DNA of 64,000 bases, taken from contig JAZKEM010000158.1 in assembly GCA_040387055.1 (NCBI GenBank), positions 31,063-95,062 of the forward strand. The letters are read 5' to 3'. A model generated the notes under the pieces. The model was given only the letters and a program-made list of their open reading frames with translations, was not told the origin of the DNA and ran no database searches. Shown here in pieces: positions 41,043 to 50,841 of this stretch. A program made the translations under genes and the position numbers. This stretch comes from Stenotrophobium sp040387055. Lineage in GTDB: Bacteria > Pseudomonadota > Gammaproteobacteria > Nevskiales > Nevskiaceae. The number at the start of each line of letters is the position of its first letter. Within the stretch, counting starts at the first letter, position 1.

Positions 41043-44000
41043 TTAGTGAGTCGCGACCTTGGCCTTTACGTCCTTCGCTTCAAACTCAAAGCTACCCGCT
41101 CCGGTCTGATAGACCGCATAGGCACCCTCAATTTTCTTGAAGCGCGCGCCGGTCGGCACGGAAGTCGCCTTAACGCCACCTGTTGGCACCCATATCTCGG
41201 CACTAACAGGCACGCGAACTTTCAAGGTAAAGCGGCCGTTAGCACGCTTCCAGCTCGACTCAACAACACCGCGCTCGGTATCAATGGTGGCACGTGCCCA
41301 TTCCAATCCCGTTGGAGGATAAGGCTTGATGATGACGCCACGATAACCAGGAGCAGATGCACGAATACCTGCAATGCTCTGATAGAAGTAAGAGCTGATT
41401 GATCCCCAGTAGTGGTGATCGTAAGAGCGCGATGAAAGCTCCCAACCTTCCGCCATTGTTGACAGCCCGTTGTTGATCCAGAAACCCCAACTCGGCTGAT
41501 CCGTCTGCGTTGCAAGGGCATAAGCCGTATCGGCGTAGCCATAATCGCTGAGCATCGTCATCACATAACGACCGGCGTAGACACCGGTCGTCATCAAGTG
41601 ATTGCCTTGCGCGATGATGTCCTCATTCAAGCTGCGCAGCACTGCGGCCTCATGACCTGTCGGAACCATGCCGAATGCCACTGGCAGAATATTCGGCGTT
41701 TGCGCATAAGCGCGCGCTTCACCGCTAGGCTCAAGCGCACGGTAAATCTCTTTCTTGGCGTCCCAATATCTCTGGTTGTAAGCCGTGCGAACTTTATTCG
41801 CCAGCGCACGATACTGATCACGATCTTTAGTCTTGCCGAGAATATCTGCACTCTGTGAAAGCAGATTAATCATGTGGAAGTAATAAGCCGCAGCCGTTGC
41901 ATCAACCGGACCTGCCGGCATGCGCATGATGGCTTCCATAAACCCACCCGGCGGCAAGGGCACGGAGTACTCACCGAGGAATGGATTATTGGGATTGTTA
42001 TAGCTGTAGCTATCTTCAGTAAAAAATCCGCCGGTGTAATCGACCAGATTTTTCTGCGTTGCATACATCTGCTCAAGAATGCGGCGATCACCCAGCGCTT
42101 GGTACATTTCCCAAGGCAGAATGAAAGTCGCAGCATCCCATGGCGGCACGGCGCCCCAAACCATTTCCCAGCCTGGCGATCCTTCGTATCCGTAGTACGG
42201 TGTCGATGGAACGATCTTTGGGATCTCGCCCTTGGGCGATTGTGAGTCACGGAAATCTGCGAGCCATTTGGTCCAGACACCCGCAACCTTGAAGTTGATG
42301 ATGGACGCTAAAGCCGATGCCTGCGCATCCCCAGTCCATCCATTCTTCTCAAGCGTCGGCGTGTCGGTTTGATTGCCGTGCATATTGTTGAGGATGGTGT
42401 TGCGCGCTGCGGCTTGAATTTTGTTGAGCAATTCGTTGGAGCTTTCGAATTCACCAGCCATCGCAACAGCGGAGTGCACAATCTCGCCAGTGAGCGCATC
42501 CAATCCCGGCGTTCCCGGAAATCCTTCGACCTGCACATAGCGGAAGCCTTTGTAGCTGAAGCTAGGCATCCACTGCTCGGCTCCCGTTCCCGCCAAGGTG
42601 TACTGATCGGTCTGCAGTTGCGTATCAACCAAGCCACTGACAATTTCGACGCCGCCATCTTCGGCGAGTTTCTCAGTCTGTATCAATCTGACCGTCGTGC
42701 CACGCGGACCTTTCACATTCAGATGCAGACGGCCAGCGAAGATACGGCCGAAATCGAAAACATAGATTCCGGGCTTAGGCTCAGTCACTGCCACAGGCTT
42801 GATCACGCCGACATCGGTAATCGGTTCTTGCTGGGCAGCAGTCAAAACACCAGCAGGGCCCTTCACGACTGCCGCTTTACTCCAAGCAGAATCATTGAAA
42901 CCAACATCGAGCCAGCCTGCTGGAAGCAGCCGCGCATCGTAACGCTCGCCACCATAAACGGAATCATGTCGAGTCGGCCCATCAGTCGTGCGCCAGCTGC
43001 CATCACTACTAATCACGACGCGGCGACCATCGGCGTAGCTCAACTCAAGTTGAGCCAATACAGTTGGCGCAGCGTGCCAAGGCGCCATATGCCAATACCA
43101 TTCATTAGGCTCTGTGACGCCATACCAGCCGCGGCCCAGCTCAATACCCAGAACATTGGCACCCGTCTTGATGAGGCCAGTGACATCAAACGTGCGATAC
43201 AGCACGCGCTTATCGTAGGCGGTATAACCATCCTGCAACGCATCACCAACAGTGTTCTGATTAAGCGTCAGCTTTGGCAAACCACCCGCAGCAAGATAGA
43301 GACGTGCAGATACTGGCGACTCTGCAACATTAAATTCCTGACGCAGCAAAGGTGCTGGCGCAGAAATTGGCAACACCAGATCTTTATCTGGAACACCCGC
43401 CGCCACTGCCAAACCTGTCGCCGTGATGTGACCGCCCGTGAATGGATTAATGCCGTCACTAAAATCAGTGCGGAACAATTCTTTGCCTTGATCTTCCACG
43501 CGCACAGAGTGAATGACCGCAGCATCGACTTCTTCAGAAGTCATACCAATAGTGCCGGAACTTTGACCATCATCAACTAACGTGTCGACAATCACTCCAT
43601 CGATTCGCGTGATGATTGAAGTGCCCTTAGCCTCGATAGTGAGATTGTGACGTTTGGTTTTCCAGCTCGCCGCGGCATCTGGCAACGCAACTGTCTTCAA
43701 CGTTTTGGTCGTCACGGCGGAGCTGCTGCCGCCTGCATAGTGACGTTGTTTAGCGAGTAGCTTGGGTTTGCCCCCCGACATCCCCACTTCCCACAGATAC
43801 GCTTCGCCGTAAGTTTTACCGACAGGTTTGGCACGGAACAAGAACCCAACGGATTTTCCGGTGAGCGTGAAATCGATACTGATGTTGGCATCGCGCCAAT
43901 CGTGATCCAGTGTCTGACGACCGCCAATCCATTGCGCGGACCAGTCGGACTTGGCAAGCAAGCCCATCTCCCAAAATGAAGCATCGCTCCATTCAGATGC

Positions 44001-44429
44001 TTTGCCCTTTCCATCCCAAGTGCGCACCTGCCACCAATAGCGCGTGCGCGATGTCAGTGCTGGGCCCGCATAAGGTAATTGCACAGTCTCAGCTGATTTG
44101 ACGCGACCACTGTCCCACAAGGCTGCGCGTTCAAATCCACTCGCGCTGGTCGCAACACGAATTTGATAAGCAGTTTGTCTTCTATCACCTGTGCTCGGTA
44201 TTTTCCAAGTCAGGCGCGGATGCGGGACATCAATGCCAATGGGCTGCTTGGCGTATTCCACGCGTAGGTCTGAAGGAATCATCTTCACCATCGCAGACTG
44301 TTGCTTGGATGCACTCGTTGACTTGCCGGGGCCACTGGCAAGGGCTTGCTGGCTGGACAAGATCAAAGCTGGAAGCGTCACCACTGCGCAAACAACAGCA
44401 AGATATCCGGCGCGACGTTTTTCAATCAC
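41043..44429 (-). CDS. Secreted alpha-L-rhamnosidase (GH78)
   Basis: This 1128-residue protein has a signal peptide (about 1-32). A fibronectin-like region has the GH78 hallmark LRVEYAKQPIGIDVPHPRLT. N-terminal beta-sandwich domains include a laminin-G-like insert at about 180-330, followed by a rhamnosidase N domain (FDVTGLIKTGANVLGIELGR) and an (alpha/alpha)6 catalytic domain with the acidic motif EKNGWTGDAQASALASI around residue 690 and QPSWGFWINNGLSTMAEGWE further on. It cleaves terminal alpha-L-rhamnose from plant glycosides or polysaccharides in the periplasm. It is third in TBDR-esterase-rhamnosidase and gives the link to the rhamnose pathway. Confidence 0.95.
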   Translation of the reverse strand: MIEKRRAGYLAVVCAVVTLPALILSSQQALASGPGKSTSASKQQSAMVKMIPSDLRVEYAKQPIGIDVPHPRLTWKIPSTGDRRQTAYQIRVATSASGFERAALWDSGRVKSAETVQLPYAGPALTSRTRYWWQVRTWDGKGKASEWSDASFWEMGLLAKSDWSAQWIGGRQTLDHDWRDANISIDFTLTGKSVGFLFRAKPVGKTYGEAYLWEVGMSGGKPKLLAKQRHYAGGSSSAVTTKTLKTVALPDAAASWKTKRHNLTIEAKGTSIITRIDGVIVDTLVDDGQSSGTIGMTSEEVDAAVIHSVRVEDQGKELFRTDFSDGINPFTGGHITATGLAVAAGVPDKDLVLPISAPAPLLRQEFNVAESPVSARLYLAAGGLPKLTLNQNTVGDALQDGYTAYDKRVLYRTFDVTGLIKTGANVLGIELGRGWYGVTEPNEWYWHMAPWHAAPTVLAQLELSYADGRRVVISSDGSWRTTDGPTRHDSVYGGERYDARLLPAGWLDVGFNDSAWSKAAVVKGPAGVLTAAQQEPITDVGVIKPVAVTEPKPGIYVFDFGRIFAGRLHLNVKGPRGTTVRLIQTEKLAEDGGVEIVSGLVDTQLQTDQYTLAGTGAEQWMPSFSYKGFRYVQVEGFPGTPGLDALTGEIVHSAVAMAGEFESSNELLNKIQAAARNTILNNMHGNQTDTPTLEKNGWTGDAQASALASIINFKVAGVWTKWLADFRDSQSPKGEIPKIVPSTPYYGYEGSPGWEMVWGAVPPWDAATFILPWEMYQALGDRRILEQMYATQKNLVDYTGGFFTEDSYSYNNPNNPFLGEYSVPLPPGGFMEAIMRMPAGPVDATAAAYYFHMINLLSQSADILGKTKDRDQYRALANKVRTAYNQRYWDAKKEIYRALEPSGEARAYAQTPNILPVAFGMVPTGHEAAVLRSLNEDIIAQGNHLMTTGVYAGRYVMTMLSDYGYADTAYALATQTDQPSWGFWINNGLSTMAEGWELSSRSYDHHYWGSISSYFYQSIAGIRASAPGYRGVIIKPYPPTGLEWARATIDTERGVVESSWKRANGRFTLKVRVPVSAEIWVPTGGVKATSVPTGARFKKIEGAYAVYQTGAGSFEFEAKDVKAKVATH

Positions 44430-44480
44430 AGCTTGTTCCTCAAATGATGCCGCCGCTGTCTTGTCATCGGCAGCGTCGAT

Positions 44481-45431
44481 TTACTTGCTGCGCTTCAACA
44501 TGTTCTTCATTTCAAGCCAATCCGTAAAAGCTTTGGCCCACTGATCACTGGTTGTTTCCTGTTGTTTCAGCGCGAAGCCATGTCCGCCTTCGGCATAGAC
44601 ATGCAGCTCTGCCTCAACACCGGCAGCTTGCAGCGTCTTGTAAATCGGCAAGGTAGAGATCGCGGTCAAGCCATCATCCGCGGCAGCAGCCAAGAATACT
44701 GGTGGCGTATCGTCAGGTACTTTGGCGATGTTCCAAGGGCCGCTATAAATGATGCCAGCAAAATCCGGGCGGCTGGCAGAGTCATGATCGGTAGCTACGC
44801 CCGTAGCAACAACACCGCCAGCAGAGAAGCCGAGAACGCCAATCTTGCGTGTAGAAATTCCCCACTCTTTAGCGCGCTTGCGCACGAGCTTGACCGCTTG
44901 CTGCGCATCCGCGATCGCGGGCGGACCCAGACGCTGCATGTCTTCATGAATTGCACCGCCGCCAGTCAGCAAGGGCACAAGGATTCCGAGAATATCGATT
45001 GAGAATGAAAGATCCGAAGCTGGCGTCTCTTCAACGCGATAACGCAGGATGAACGCAGCAATACCTTTTGAATTCAGCCAACGCGCAATCTGTTCGCCCT
45101 CAAGATCAATACTCAAGAAGCGGAATGCGCCGCCCGGGCAGATGACGACCGCTGTGCCGTTCGCAATTGCTGGATCAGGCAGATAAACCTCAAGTGACGG
45201 CTTCACCACATTGCGCACAACACGATCGCCCCAGGGTGCAACGGTTTCCTGCTCAACTTGCGTGAGCTTCTCCGCGCCTGGAGCAACACCGGGCCAAACA
45301 GCAATACGCTGCGGCCCAGTAGAAGATTGCTCAGGAGGCGTAACGATCTTGCCGGTCGCACACGCACACAGCACGCTAAGCACTGCACCCGCTGCAATGG
45401 CGACGACAGCAGAACGTTTAGATTGCGTCAT
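44481..45431 (-). CDS. Lipoprotein alpha/beta-hydrolase (acetyl esterase-like)
   Basis: This 316-residue protein has a lipoprotein signal with lipobox near LSVLCAC and an alpha/beta-hydrolase domain: VVICPGGAFRFLSID provides the oxyanion-hole region, GFSAGGVVATG is the nucleophile elbow with catalytic Ser, AAADDGLTAI carries the Asp and GGHGFAL the His. It resembles BD-FAE/acetyl xylan esterase-type hydrolases. It lies between the TonB-dependent receptor and the rhamnosidase, 15 and 51 bp apart, and probably removes acyl groups from the imported glycoside. Confidence 0.88.
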   Translation of the reverse strand: MTQSKRSAVVAIAAGAVLSVLCACATGKIVTPPEQSSTGPQRIAVWPGVAPGAEKLTQVEQETVAPWGDRVVRNVVKPSLEVYLPDPAIANGTAVVICPGGAFRFLSIDLEGEQIARWLNSKGIAAFILRYRVEETPASDLSFSIDILGILVPLLTGGGAIHEDMQRLGPPAIADAQQAVKLVRKRAKEWGISTRKIGVLGFSAGGVVATGVATDHDSASRPDFAGIIYSGPWNIAKVPDDTPPVFLAAAADDGLTAISTLPIYKTLQAAGVEAELHVYAEGGHGFALKQQETTSDQWAKAFTDWLEMKNMLKRSK

Positions 45432-45446
45432 TATGCTTTGCTCAAT

Positions 45447-48242
45447 TTAGAAGCGTGCTTCAAGTGACATGCCGATGAATCGGAAAGACTCGGTGGTCAG
45501 CGCCTGTCCCGACGTGTCGATGCCCGGCGAAGACAAGGTGCCCAATAGATACGGCGCAAACAGGAACGGCGAGTTGGGTTTGTTGGTTAAGTTACGCCCA
45601 AAGATTGCAATTTCCCAGTTGCGGTCAACGCCACGGACGCCAATTCTGCCGCCCAGAATTGCGCGGTCCGGCGTTGTTGCACGGCTATCATCAGATGGCA
45701 CAAAGCTAATGCTGGTGCGATAAACCACATCTGCGCCCACAAACATGCTCACTCTGTCGCCAACGCCAAACTCATACTCTGGTGCCAACAAGAACTTGAA
45801 GCGCGGCGCGTAAGTCATCTGCTTGCCGCCAATATCCTGCAGTGTCTCTGCATCCGTATCCGGGCACTCAGGACCCACCTGCGTACAGGTCGTCATATAG
45901 CCAGCTGGGAACGTGACCTTGTTGTACAAGATGCCGCTGTTGACGACCAAGCCTTTGGCGAGGAAGCCGAACATATCCAACTCAATACCTTTGGTAACAA
46001 CTTCCGAGATATTGTTTGGCGTCTGGCCCGCTGCGGTGAAGACTGAAGACTGGAAGTCTTTAATCGTTGTGTGGAACACGTTGATGTTCGTCGCGATGAT
46101 GCCACCGAAGAACGTTGACTTGATACCCGCTTCATAATCCATCGGGTATTCAGGCTTGATGATGGAAATGGAAGCCGGTGCTGGCAGACCTACTTCCAGT
46201 CCGTTCAGGGTTGGAATAATGCCAGGCGGATTGAACACAACCTGCGGGCCTTTATAGCCATGAGAAGCCGTCAGATACGCCATCGAGCTCTTCGAGATGT
46301 CGTACTGCAAACCCAATTTCCAGGAAATATTGTTGACCTTGGATTGACCAGCCAGCGGTTCATTCAATGGCATCAACGGCGTTCCAATCGGAAGCAGCGA
46401 TGAGACAACTCCAAGATACGAAGTGGACGTCATCTGCACATCATCACGTGTCCAACGCGCACCAGCGATCAGTTTGAGATCATCAAGCACTCTGTAAGTC
46501 GCCTGACCAAATACTGCATAGCTCTTCAGATCGGCGATGTATTGGTTCGGGTTGTTCAGAGCAACCAGGCCGTTAGCGCAAATACCCAAGGTGCCACACA
46601 GGGAAACTGGAATGGTTCCATCGATGATCGAGGTCAGCGCATCAGCGCCAATCACCTGCGTCAGAAAGTTAGGAACATGTGACTTCGACCAGAAGCCACC
46701 GACCACGTATTCCAAATCCTCCCCCACTGGAGAAGCCAAACGGACTTCTTGGGTGTAGACGCTGTTGTCAAACTTGTTGCCGTTATCGTAATAATTGCCA
46801 GGCAGGCCATCGACGTCGATGAAACCATCCTGCTTATAACGTCGTGCTGATGTAATTGACGTCGCCGTGTAATCACCAATCTGCCAATCAATCTGTGCAG
46901 AAGCACCGTAGGTCGTGGCATCGTTCAAGGTCGGGTTGTTATTGCATGAGATTCTTGAGCTCTCCGACGGAATTGTGCCGTTGCAACCAGGAATCGCGGT
47001 GGGCTCGCCGGTATCGCTCTTCACGTAACGGTTAAACAGAACGTAGAGCTGTTCATTAACGTGCTGCTTTTCGTAGTCGCCAATAATGTTGATGGTCAGA
47101 TCAGGCGTCGGTTCCCATAGGAAACGAGCGCGGCCACCGTTAATTTTAAAAACGCTGTCATTGCCACGAACTGCGTTGTGGATCAACCCAGCCTGATAGC
47201 TCTGGCCAACGCTGATGCGAAACGCGGAATCATCTGTAATAGGAATGTTCACCATGCCATGCACAACGCGAGTGTCGTACTTGGCACCCAACTCCGCACG
47301 CGCGAAGGCTTCAAACTTCGATGGGTCCGGTTTGTTGGTGGTCACGCTAATTACACCTGCCGAAGCATTTTTCCCGAACAGCGTGCCCTGAGGACCACGT
47401 AGAACTTCAATTTGCGCGATATCAAACAAACTCACAGACGGCGCCTTACCCAGAACAACACCATCCGCGACATAAGAAACGGCCTGTTCCGCAGTAACGC
47501 TAAATGAGTTGGTAGAAATACCGCGGATACTGATACGAGTATCTGGGTTGCCATCTTGGCCACTAGCTTCTACAGCCGGAACCGCGCGACTCAGATTACT
47601 GACCTGACTAATGTTCTGTCGGCTCATCTGTTCTGAATTAACAACCGTCACAGCGATAGGCACTTTCTGCAAACGCTCCTCACGCTTCTGTGCAGTCACA
47701 ACAATTTCGTCAATGTTCTGTGGCGCTGCTACTTCCTTCTCGACCTTCACCACCTTCTTCTCTTCCTGATGATTCACAGGAATTGTCGGAAGAATTTCTG
47801 AAGTCTGACTAGCGTCTCCGCTTGCAGCGGCTGCAGGCGCAGGTGATGTAGCGCCAACTGCGGCAGCATCGGTCGCAACTGGTTCTGCTGCGAGTTCTTC
47901 AAGAACCGCTAATGGATCATCGACTGGTTTAGCAGTGGCGGTTGTTTCAGTTGCGGTAGCAACTGGTGCTGGCTCCGCAGCTGCAGGCACTGCAGTCGTT
48001 TCTGCCACCGCAGCAGAATCCGGAGCAGTTGCAGTTTCTGCAGCAGCTGGCTCAGCAGCAATAGCTTCTGGTGCAGGAGAGGCAGCTTGGCTTTCCGCGC
48101 TAGGCGCAGAAGCTGATTCAGCAGCAGGTTCAGTAGTCGCTGGTTGCGCTTCTTGCGCAATAGCTGAGGCCGTAGAAATTGCCGTGATCAACGACAAGCA
48201 ACCGGGAACTAACAACGCGCGCACATGTGTTGCGATGGACAT
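45447..48242 (-). CDS. TonB-dependent receptor with long Ala/Pro/Glu-rich N-terminus
   Basis: This 931-residue protein has a signal peptide (about 1-29). Residues 30-175 are an extended low-complexity region made of Ala, Pro, Glu, Thr and Ser. Then follow a TonB box DEIVVTAQ (178-185), the plug domain (about 190-310; RAVPAVEASGQDGNPDTRIS, LRGPQGTLFGKNASAGVISV) and a 22-strand barrel ending FIGMSLEARF. It imports a ligand across the outer membrane with TonB energy. Context (esterase and rhamnosidase in the same operon) points to a rhamnoside. The ATG at 48242 has GGAGGA upstream. The N-terminal extension is much longer than usual. Confidence 0.93.
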   Translation of the reverse strand: MSIATHVRALLVPGCLSLITAISTASAIAQEAQPATTEPAAESASAPSAESQAASPAPEAIAAEPAAAETATAPDSAAVAETTAVPAAAEPAPVATATETTATAKPVDDPLAVLEELAAEPVATDAAAVGATSPAPAAAASGDASQTSEILPTIPVNHQEEKKVVKVEKEVAAPQNIDEIVVTAQKREERLQKVPIAVTVVNSEQMSRQNISQVSNLSRAVPAVEASGQDGNPDTRISIRGISTNSFSVTAEQAVSYVADGVVLGKAPSVSLFDIAQIEVLRGPQGTLFGKNASAGVISVTTNKPDPSKFEAFARAELGAKYDTRVVHGMVNIPITDDSAFRISVGQSYQAGLIHNAVRGNDSVFKINGGRARFLWEPTPDLTINIIGDYEKQHVNEQLYVLFNRYVKSDTGEPTAIPGCNGTIPSESSRISCNNNPTLNDATTYGASAQIDWQIGDYTATSITSARRYKQDGFIDVDGLPGNYYDNGNKFDNSVYTQEVRLASPVGEDLEYVVGGFWSKSHVPNFLTQVIGADALTSIIDGTIPVSLCGTLGICANGLVALNNPNQYIADLKSYAVFGQATYRVLDDLKLIAGARWTRDDVQMTSTSYLGVVSSLLPIGTPLMPLNEPLAGQSKVNNISWKLGLQYDISKSSMAYLTASHGYKGPQVVFNPPGIIPTLNGLEVGLPAPASISIIKPEYPMDYEAGIKSTFFGGIIATNINVFHTTIKDFQSSVFTAAGQTPNNISEVVTKGIELDMFGFLAKGLVVNSGILYNKVTFPAGYMTTCTQVGPECPDTDAETLQDIGGKQMTYAPRFKFLLAPEYEFGVGDRVSMFVGADVVYRTSISFVPSDDSRATTPDRAILGGRIGVRGVDRNWEIAIFGRNLTNKPNSPFLFAPYLLGTLSSPGIDTSGQALTTESFRFIGMSLEARF

Positions 48243-48301
48243 CCAATGTCTCCTCCAAAGGCCGTTTTCCGGCTCGAATAAGCCAATACTATCCATGAAA
48301 A

Positions 48302-48325
48302 AACAAACTGGCAAGCCGGTTTGTT
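48302..48325. promoter_or_regulatory. Palindromic operator in the TBDR/TetR divergent promoter
   Basis: AACAAACTGGC and GCCGGTTTGTT form 11-bp arms around two bases with one mismatch. A TATAAT hexamer at 48333-48338 lies between the palindrome and the TetR gene. It is a good candidate site for the TetR regulator encoded beside it. Confidence 0.7.
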
Positions 48326-48397
48326 ATTGTCATATAATGGGACGAATCGAGCGGCGCCAAAGGCACCGTTTCGGAATAAAACAAAAGGGAGTAAGCA

Positions 48398-49078
48398 GTG
48401 CCAAAAGCCAAGCCCACCGCAGTGAAAGCGACCGCACGCAACAAGAAAGTTGCTGTGGAATTGCCACGCGCTCGCCGCACCAATTCTGAACGCAGTTCAG
48501 AAACGCGCCAGAAGTTATTCGACGCCTCAATCTCGTGTCTGCACGAGTTTGGCTACGCAGCAACGACTACAGCGATGGTTGCTGAACGCGCTGGCGTCAG
48601 CCGTGGGGCGATGAATCACCACTTTGCGACCAAGGTCGATTTGATGGTTGCAGTCGTCGAGTACATCTACGCACGCGACGTTGGCATTTATCGCGAAACC
48701 CTGACTCGAATTCCTCAGAAAGATCACATGCGCCGCTTGTTGGATCTGGCGTGGACAACGATTAGCGGCGACGGCGGGCAAGCCGTGCTGCACGTCATGC
48801 TGGCAATGCAAGGTGATCCAGAGCTGCGCATCAAATTGCCGCCAGTGATTAACGTGATCAGCGAAGGGTCACGCCAAGGGCTGAGAAGCTTAGCCAAAGC
48901 ATCAGGCCTCAAGAATCAGGCTGTCATTGACGCTAGCAGCGTTCTGCATCTTGCAGCCCTACGTGGACTGGCCATCGAATCGATTATCTCGCCAGATCAG
49001 AAAGGCATTGCTGGCGCACTGAAGCTCTTACACGTCTATCAGGATTATCTGGTGAACACGCTGAGCAAAGGCGACTAA
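48398..49078 (+). CDS. TetR-family regulator, divergent from the TBDR operon
   Basis: This 226-residue protein has a basic N-terminal tail (about 1-30, many Lys/Arg/Ala) followed by the TetR helix-turn-helix (SETRQKLFDASISCLHEFGY, VAERAGVSRGAMNHHFATK) and a ligand domain. The start is GTG at 48398 with AGGGAG before it. It is divergent from the TonB-dependent receptor operon with an 11-bp-arm palindrome between, suggesting autoregulation and control of that operon. The ligand is unknown, possibly an aglycone or glycoside. Confidence 0.88.
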   Translation: MPKAKPTAVKATARNKKVAVELPRARRTNSERSSETRQKLFDASISCLHEFGYAATTTAMVAERAGVSRGAMNHHFATKVDLMVAVVEYIYARDVGIYRETLTRIPQKDHMRRLLDLAWTTISGDGGQAVLHVMLAMQGDPELRIKLPPVINVISEGSRQGLRSLAKASGLKNQAVIDASSVLHLAALRGLAIESIISPDQKGIAGALKLLHVYQDYLVNTLSKGD

Positions 49079-49103
49079 GCAGAACGCTTTCCGATCACCC
49101 AAT

Positions 49104-49153
49104 AAAAAAAACATCCCATGAACTCTCATCAGCGTCCTTCAGAGAGTTCATGG
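49104..49153 (-). terminator. Terminator of the esterase-tannase operon
   Basis: CCATGAACTCTC pairs perfectly with GAGAGTTCATGG. On the minus strand it is followed by GATGTTTTTTTT. The plus-strand TetR gene also ends just before it. Confidence 0.92.
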
Positions 49154-49199
49154 AATGTTGGTCAACGCTAAAACTAGTGAAGCAGTTTAGAACGCGCTG

Positions 49200-50789
49200 T
49201 TACTTATCAGCGCGGCACTCAAAGTTTTCAGCCTTATCTGTAGAGCCACTGCCCTTCCAATGTGCGACTTTCGGATACTGGCATAGTGGCCGCGTGCGTA
49301 CGGGCTCGCTTTGCTCCATACCGAGCAACTTCGCATACTCATTTTCATACTTGCTAGCAATGATCGTGTCAGGCGCCGTCTTATTTTCGACCCACTGCTC
49401 AAGCGGCTTCAGCATGTCGAAATCATTAGGCCCTGGGCCACCAATGCAATGCGCCAAGCCCGGCGCCATGTAGAAGCGCATGAACTTCGCGGTTGCTGCC
49501 GCACCCATCTTTGCGTGTAAACGCTCGTAGTATTTGATGGTGCCCAGCGGCGTTAGCGCGCCATCGGCCCAGCCGTGATACAGAATCAACTTGCCGCCCT
49601 TCTTTGCAAAGACGCTCATGTCTGGCTTATTTGAGTTCAGGATCGGGCCAATCTTTTTTACCGACTTGGCGTAATCCGCATCGAGATTCAATTTGGATAA
49701 ATCCCAAGTTGCATCTTCATGAACCATGTTGCGGAAGAGTTCATTTGCGTAAAACGCTTGGTCTGCCTTTGGACCTGTAATCCACTGCGACCATTGCACC
49801 GCTTCAGATCCAACTGGATAGCCCGGATACATTTGGGCGCCAGTTTTTGAATTGCGTGGGCCTTGGTAAATCTTTTTCGCTGCTTCAACCTGTGCTGCGC
49901 TCAGGCAGTCCGCCTGATTGCCATTAGTGCACTGAACAACAGCAGGATTAAATACACAGCGACGTGGATCTTCCAGAATTCCATCGGCAACTCCATCGAG
50001 TAAATCGCATTGTTTGATGACCGCGTCTTGCAATACAGCAAGCTTATCGTCAGGTAGTGCGCTATCAGGCGTTTCAGTCACTGCCTTCGTATTCCAAGCA
50101 AAGCCTGCTGATATTCCGGTCCACTCATTCGCTGGTGCGCCCGCCACAATGCCGTCATAGTCGTAAGGAAAGCGCTGAGCTTCCATCAAGGCTTCGCGGC
50201 CGCCGTTGGAGCATCCCTGAAAATAAGAATACTTTTGTGCTTTGTTGTAATGCGCTTTGATCAAAGCTTTAGCCGCTACTGCAGTCACATGGTTTGAGCG
50301 ATAGCCATAGTCCTTCACTCTTTCTGGATGCCCAAGTGCCCAAGCTCCATTCAAGCTCCAGCCCTCGCCTTCACCGACATGTCCGGTGTCAGTGCCAGCA
50401 GTTGCATAACCACGTGCAACCGCATCACGCATCGCGACATGCGGCGGATTCAAGCTGCCAGCTAATCCACCATTACCCGTGCCGATAAATTTACCGTTCC
50501 AGTCTTTCAGTGGTGGCAACCATACTTCTGAACGGATCGATGAACCCTTCGTCGGCGTCAACGTCAGCAAAACGCGGCAGAAAGTCGCATTGGCAGGCAC
50601 CGGCGGCAAAATCGGCATGCCGAAATCAATGGTATCGGTAGGCGTCACCATATCCACCGAATCAACACGCAGCTGCGGCATCTTGAAATTCTTCAAGTCT
50701 TCACAGGAATTCTCTGCATAAGCCGGCACCGTGCTCAGCGCAACGATAACCAGGCCAATGACACTGAATATTCTTCCAACGTTATTCAC
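49200..50789 (-). CDS. Secreted tannase/feruloyl-esterase family protein
   Basis: This 529-residue protein has a signal peptide (about 1-25, VPAYA) and the tannase/feruloyl-esterase fold: GNGGLAGSLNPP, YFQGCSNGGREALMEAQRFP with the nucleophile Ser next to a paired Cys, AGAPANEWTG, the lid Cys pairs (QCDLLDGVADGILEDPRRC) and LILYHGWADGALTP with Asp and GLAHCIGGPG with the catalytic His and partner Cys. Enzymes of this family release gallic or hydroxycinnamic acids from plant esters. It is 52 bp downstream of the carboxylesterase gene and is probably cotranscribed with it. Confidence 0.92.
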   Translation of the reverse strand: MNNVGRIFSVIGLVIVALSTVPAYAENSCEDLKNFKMPQLRVDSVDMVTPTDTIDFGMPILPPVPANATFCRVLLTLTPTKGSSIRSEVWLPPLKDWNGKFIGTGNGGLAGSLNPPHVAMRDAVARGYATAGTDTGHVGEGEGWSLNGAWALGHPERVKDYGYRSNHVTAVAAKALIKAHYNKAQKYSYFQGCSNGGREALMEAQRFPYDYDGIVAGAPANEWTGISAGFAWNTKAVTETPDSALPDDKLAVLQDAVIKQCDLLDGVADGILEDPRRCVFNPAVVQCTNGNQADCLSAAQVEAAKKIYQGPRNSKTGAQMYPGYPVGSEAVQWSQWITGPKADQAFYANELFRNMVHEDATWDLSKLNLDADYAKSVKKIGPILNSNKPDMSVFAKKGGKLILYHGWADGALTPLGTIKYYERLHAKMGAAATAKFMRFYMAPGLAHCIGGPGPNDFDMLKPLEQWVENKTAPDTIIASKYENEYAKLLGMEQSEPVRTRPLCQYPKVAHWKGSGSTDKAENFECRADK

Positions 50790-50841
50790 ACAATTCTCCG
50801 ACCAGTCGAATGTACGCGGGCACTACTAGAGCGCCCTGCGA

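Noticed and set aside
42369..43580. 403-codon plus-strand frame opposite the GH78 gene
   Set aside because: It is antisense to the rhamnosidase, with no start signal or family match.
47935..48489. Ala/Gly/Ser-rich plus-strand frame over the receptor N-terminus
   Set aside because: It is the complement of the Ala/Pro/Glu low-complexity segment and runs into the TetR gene.
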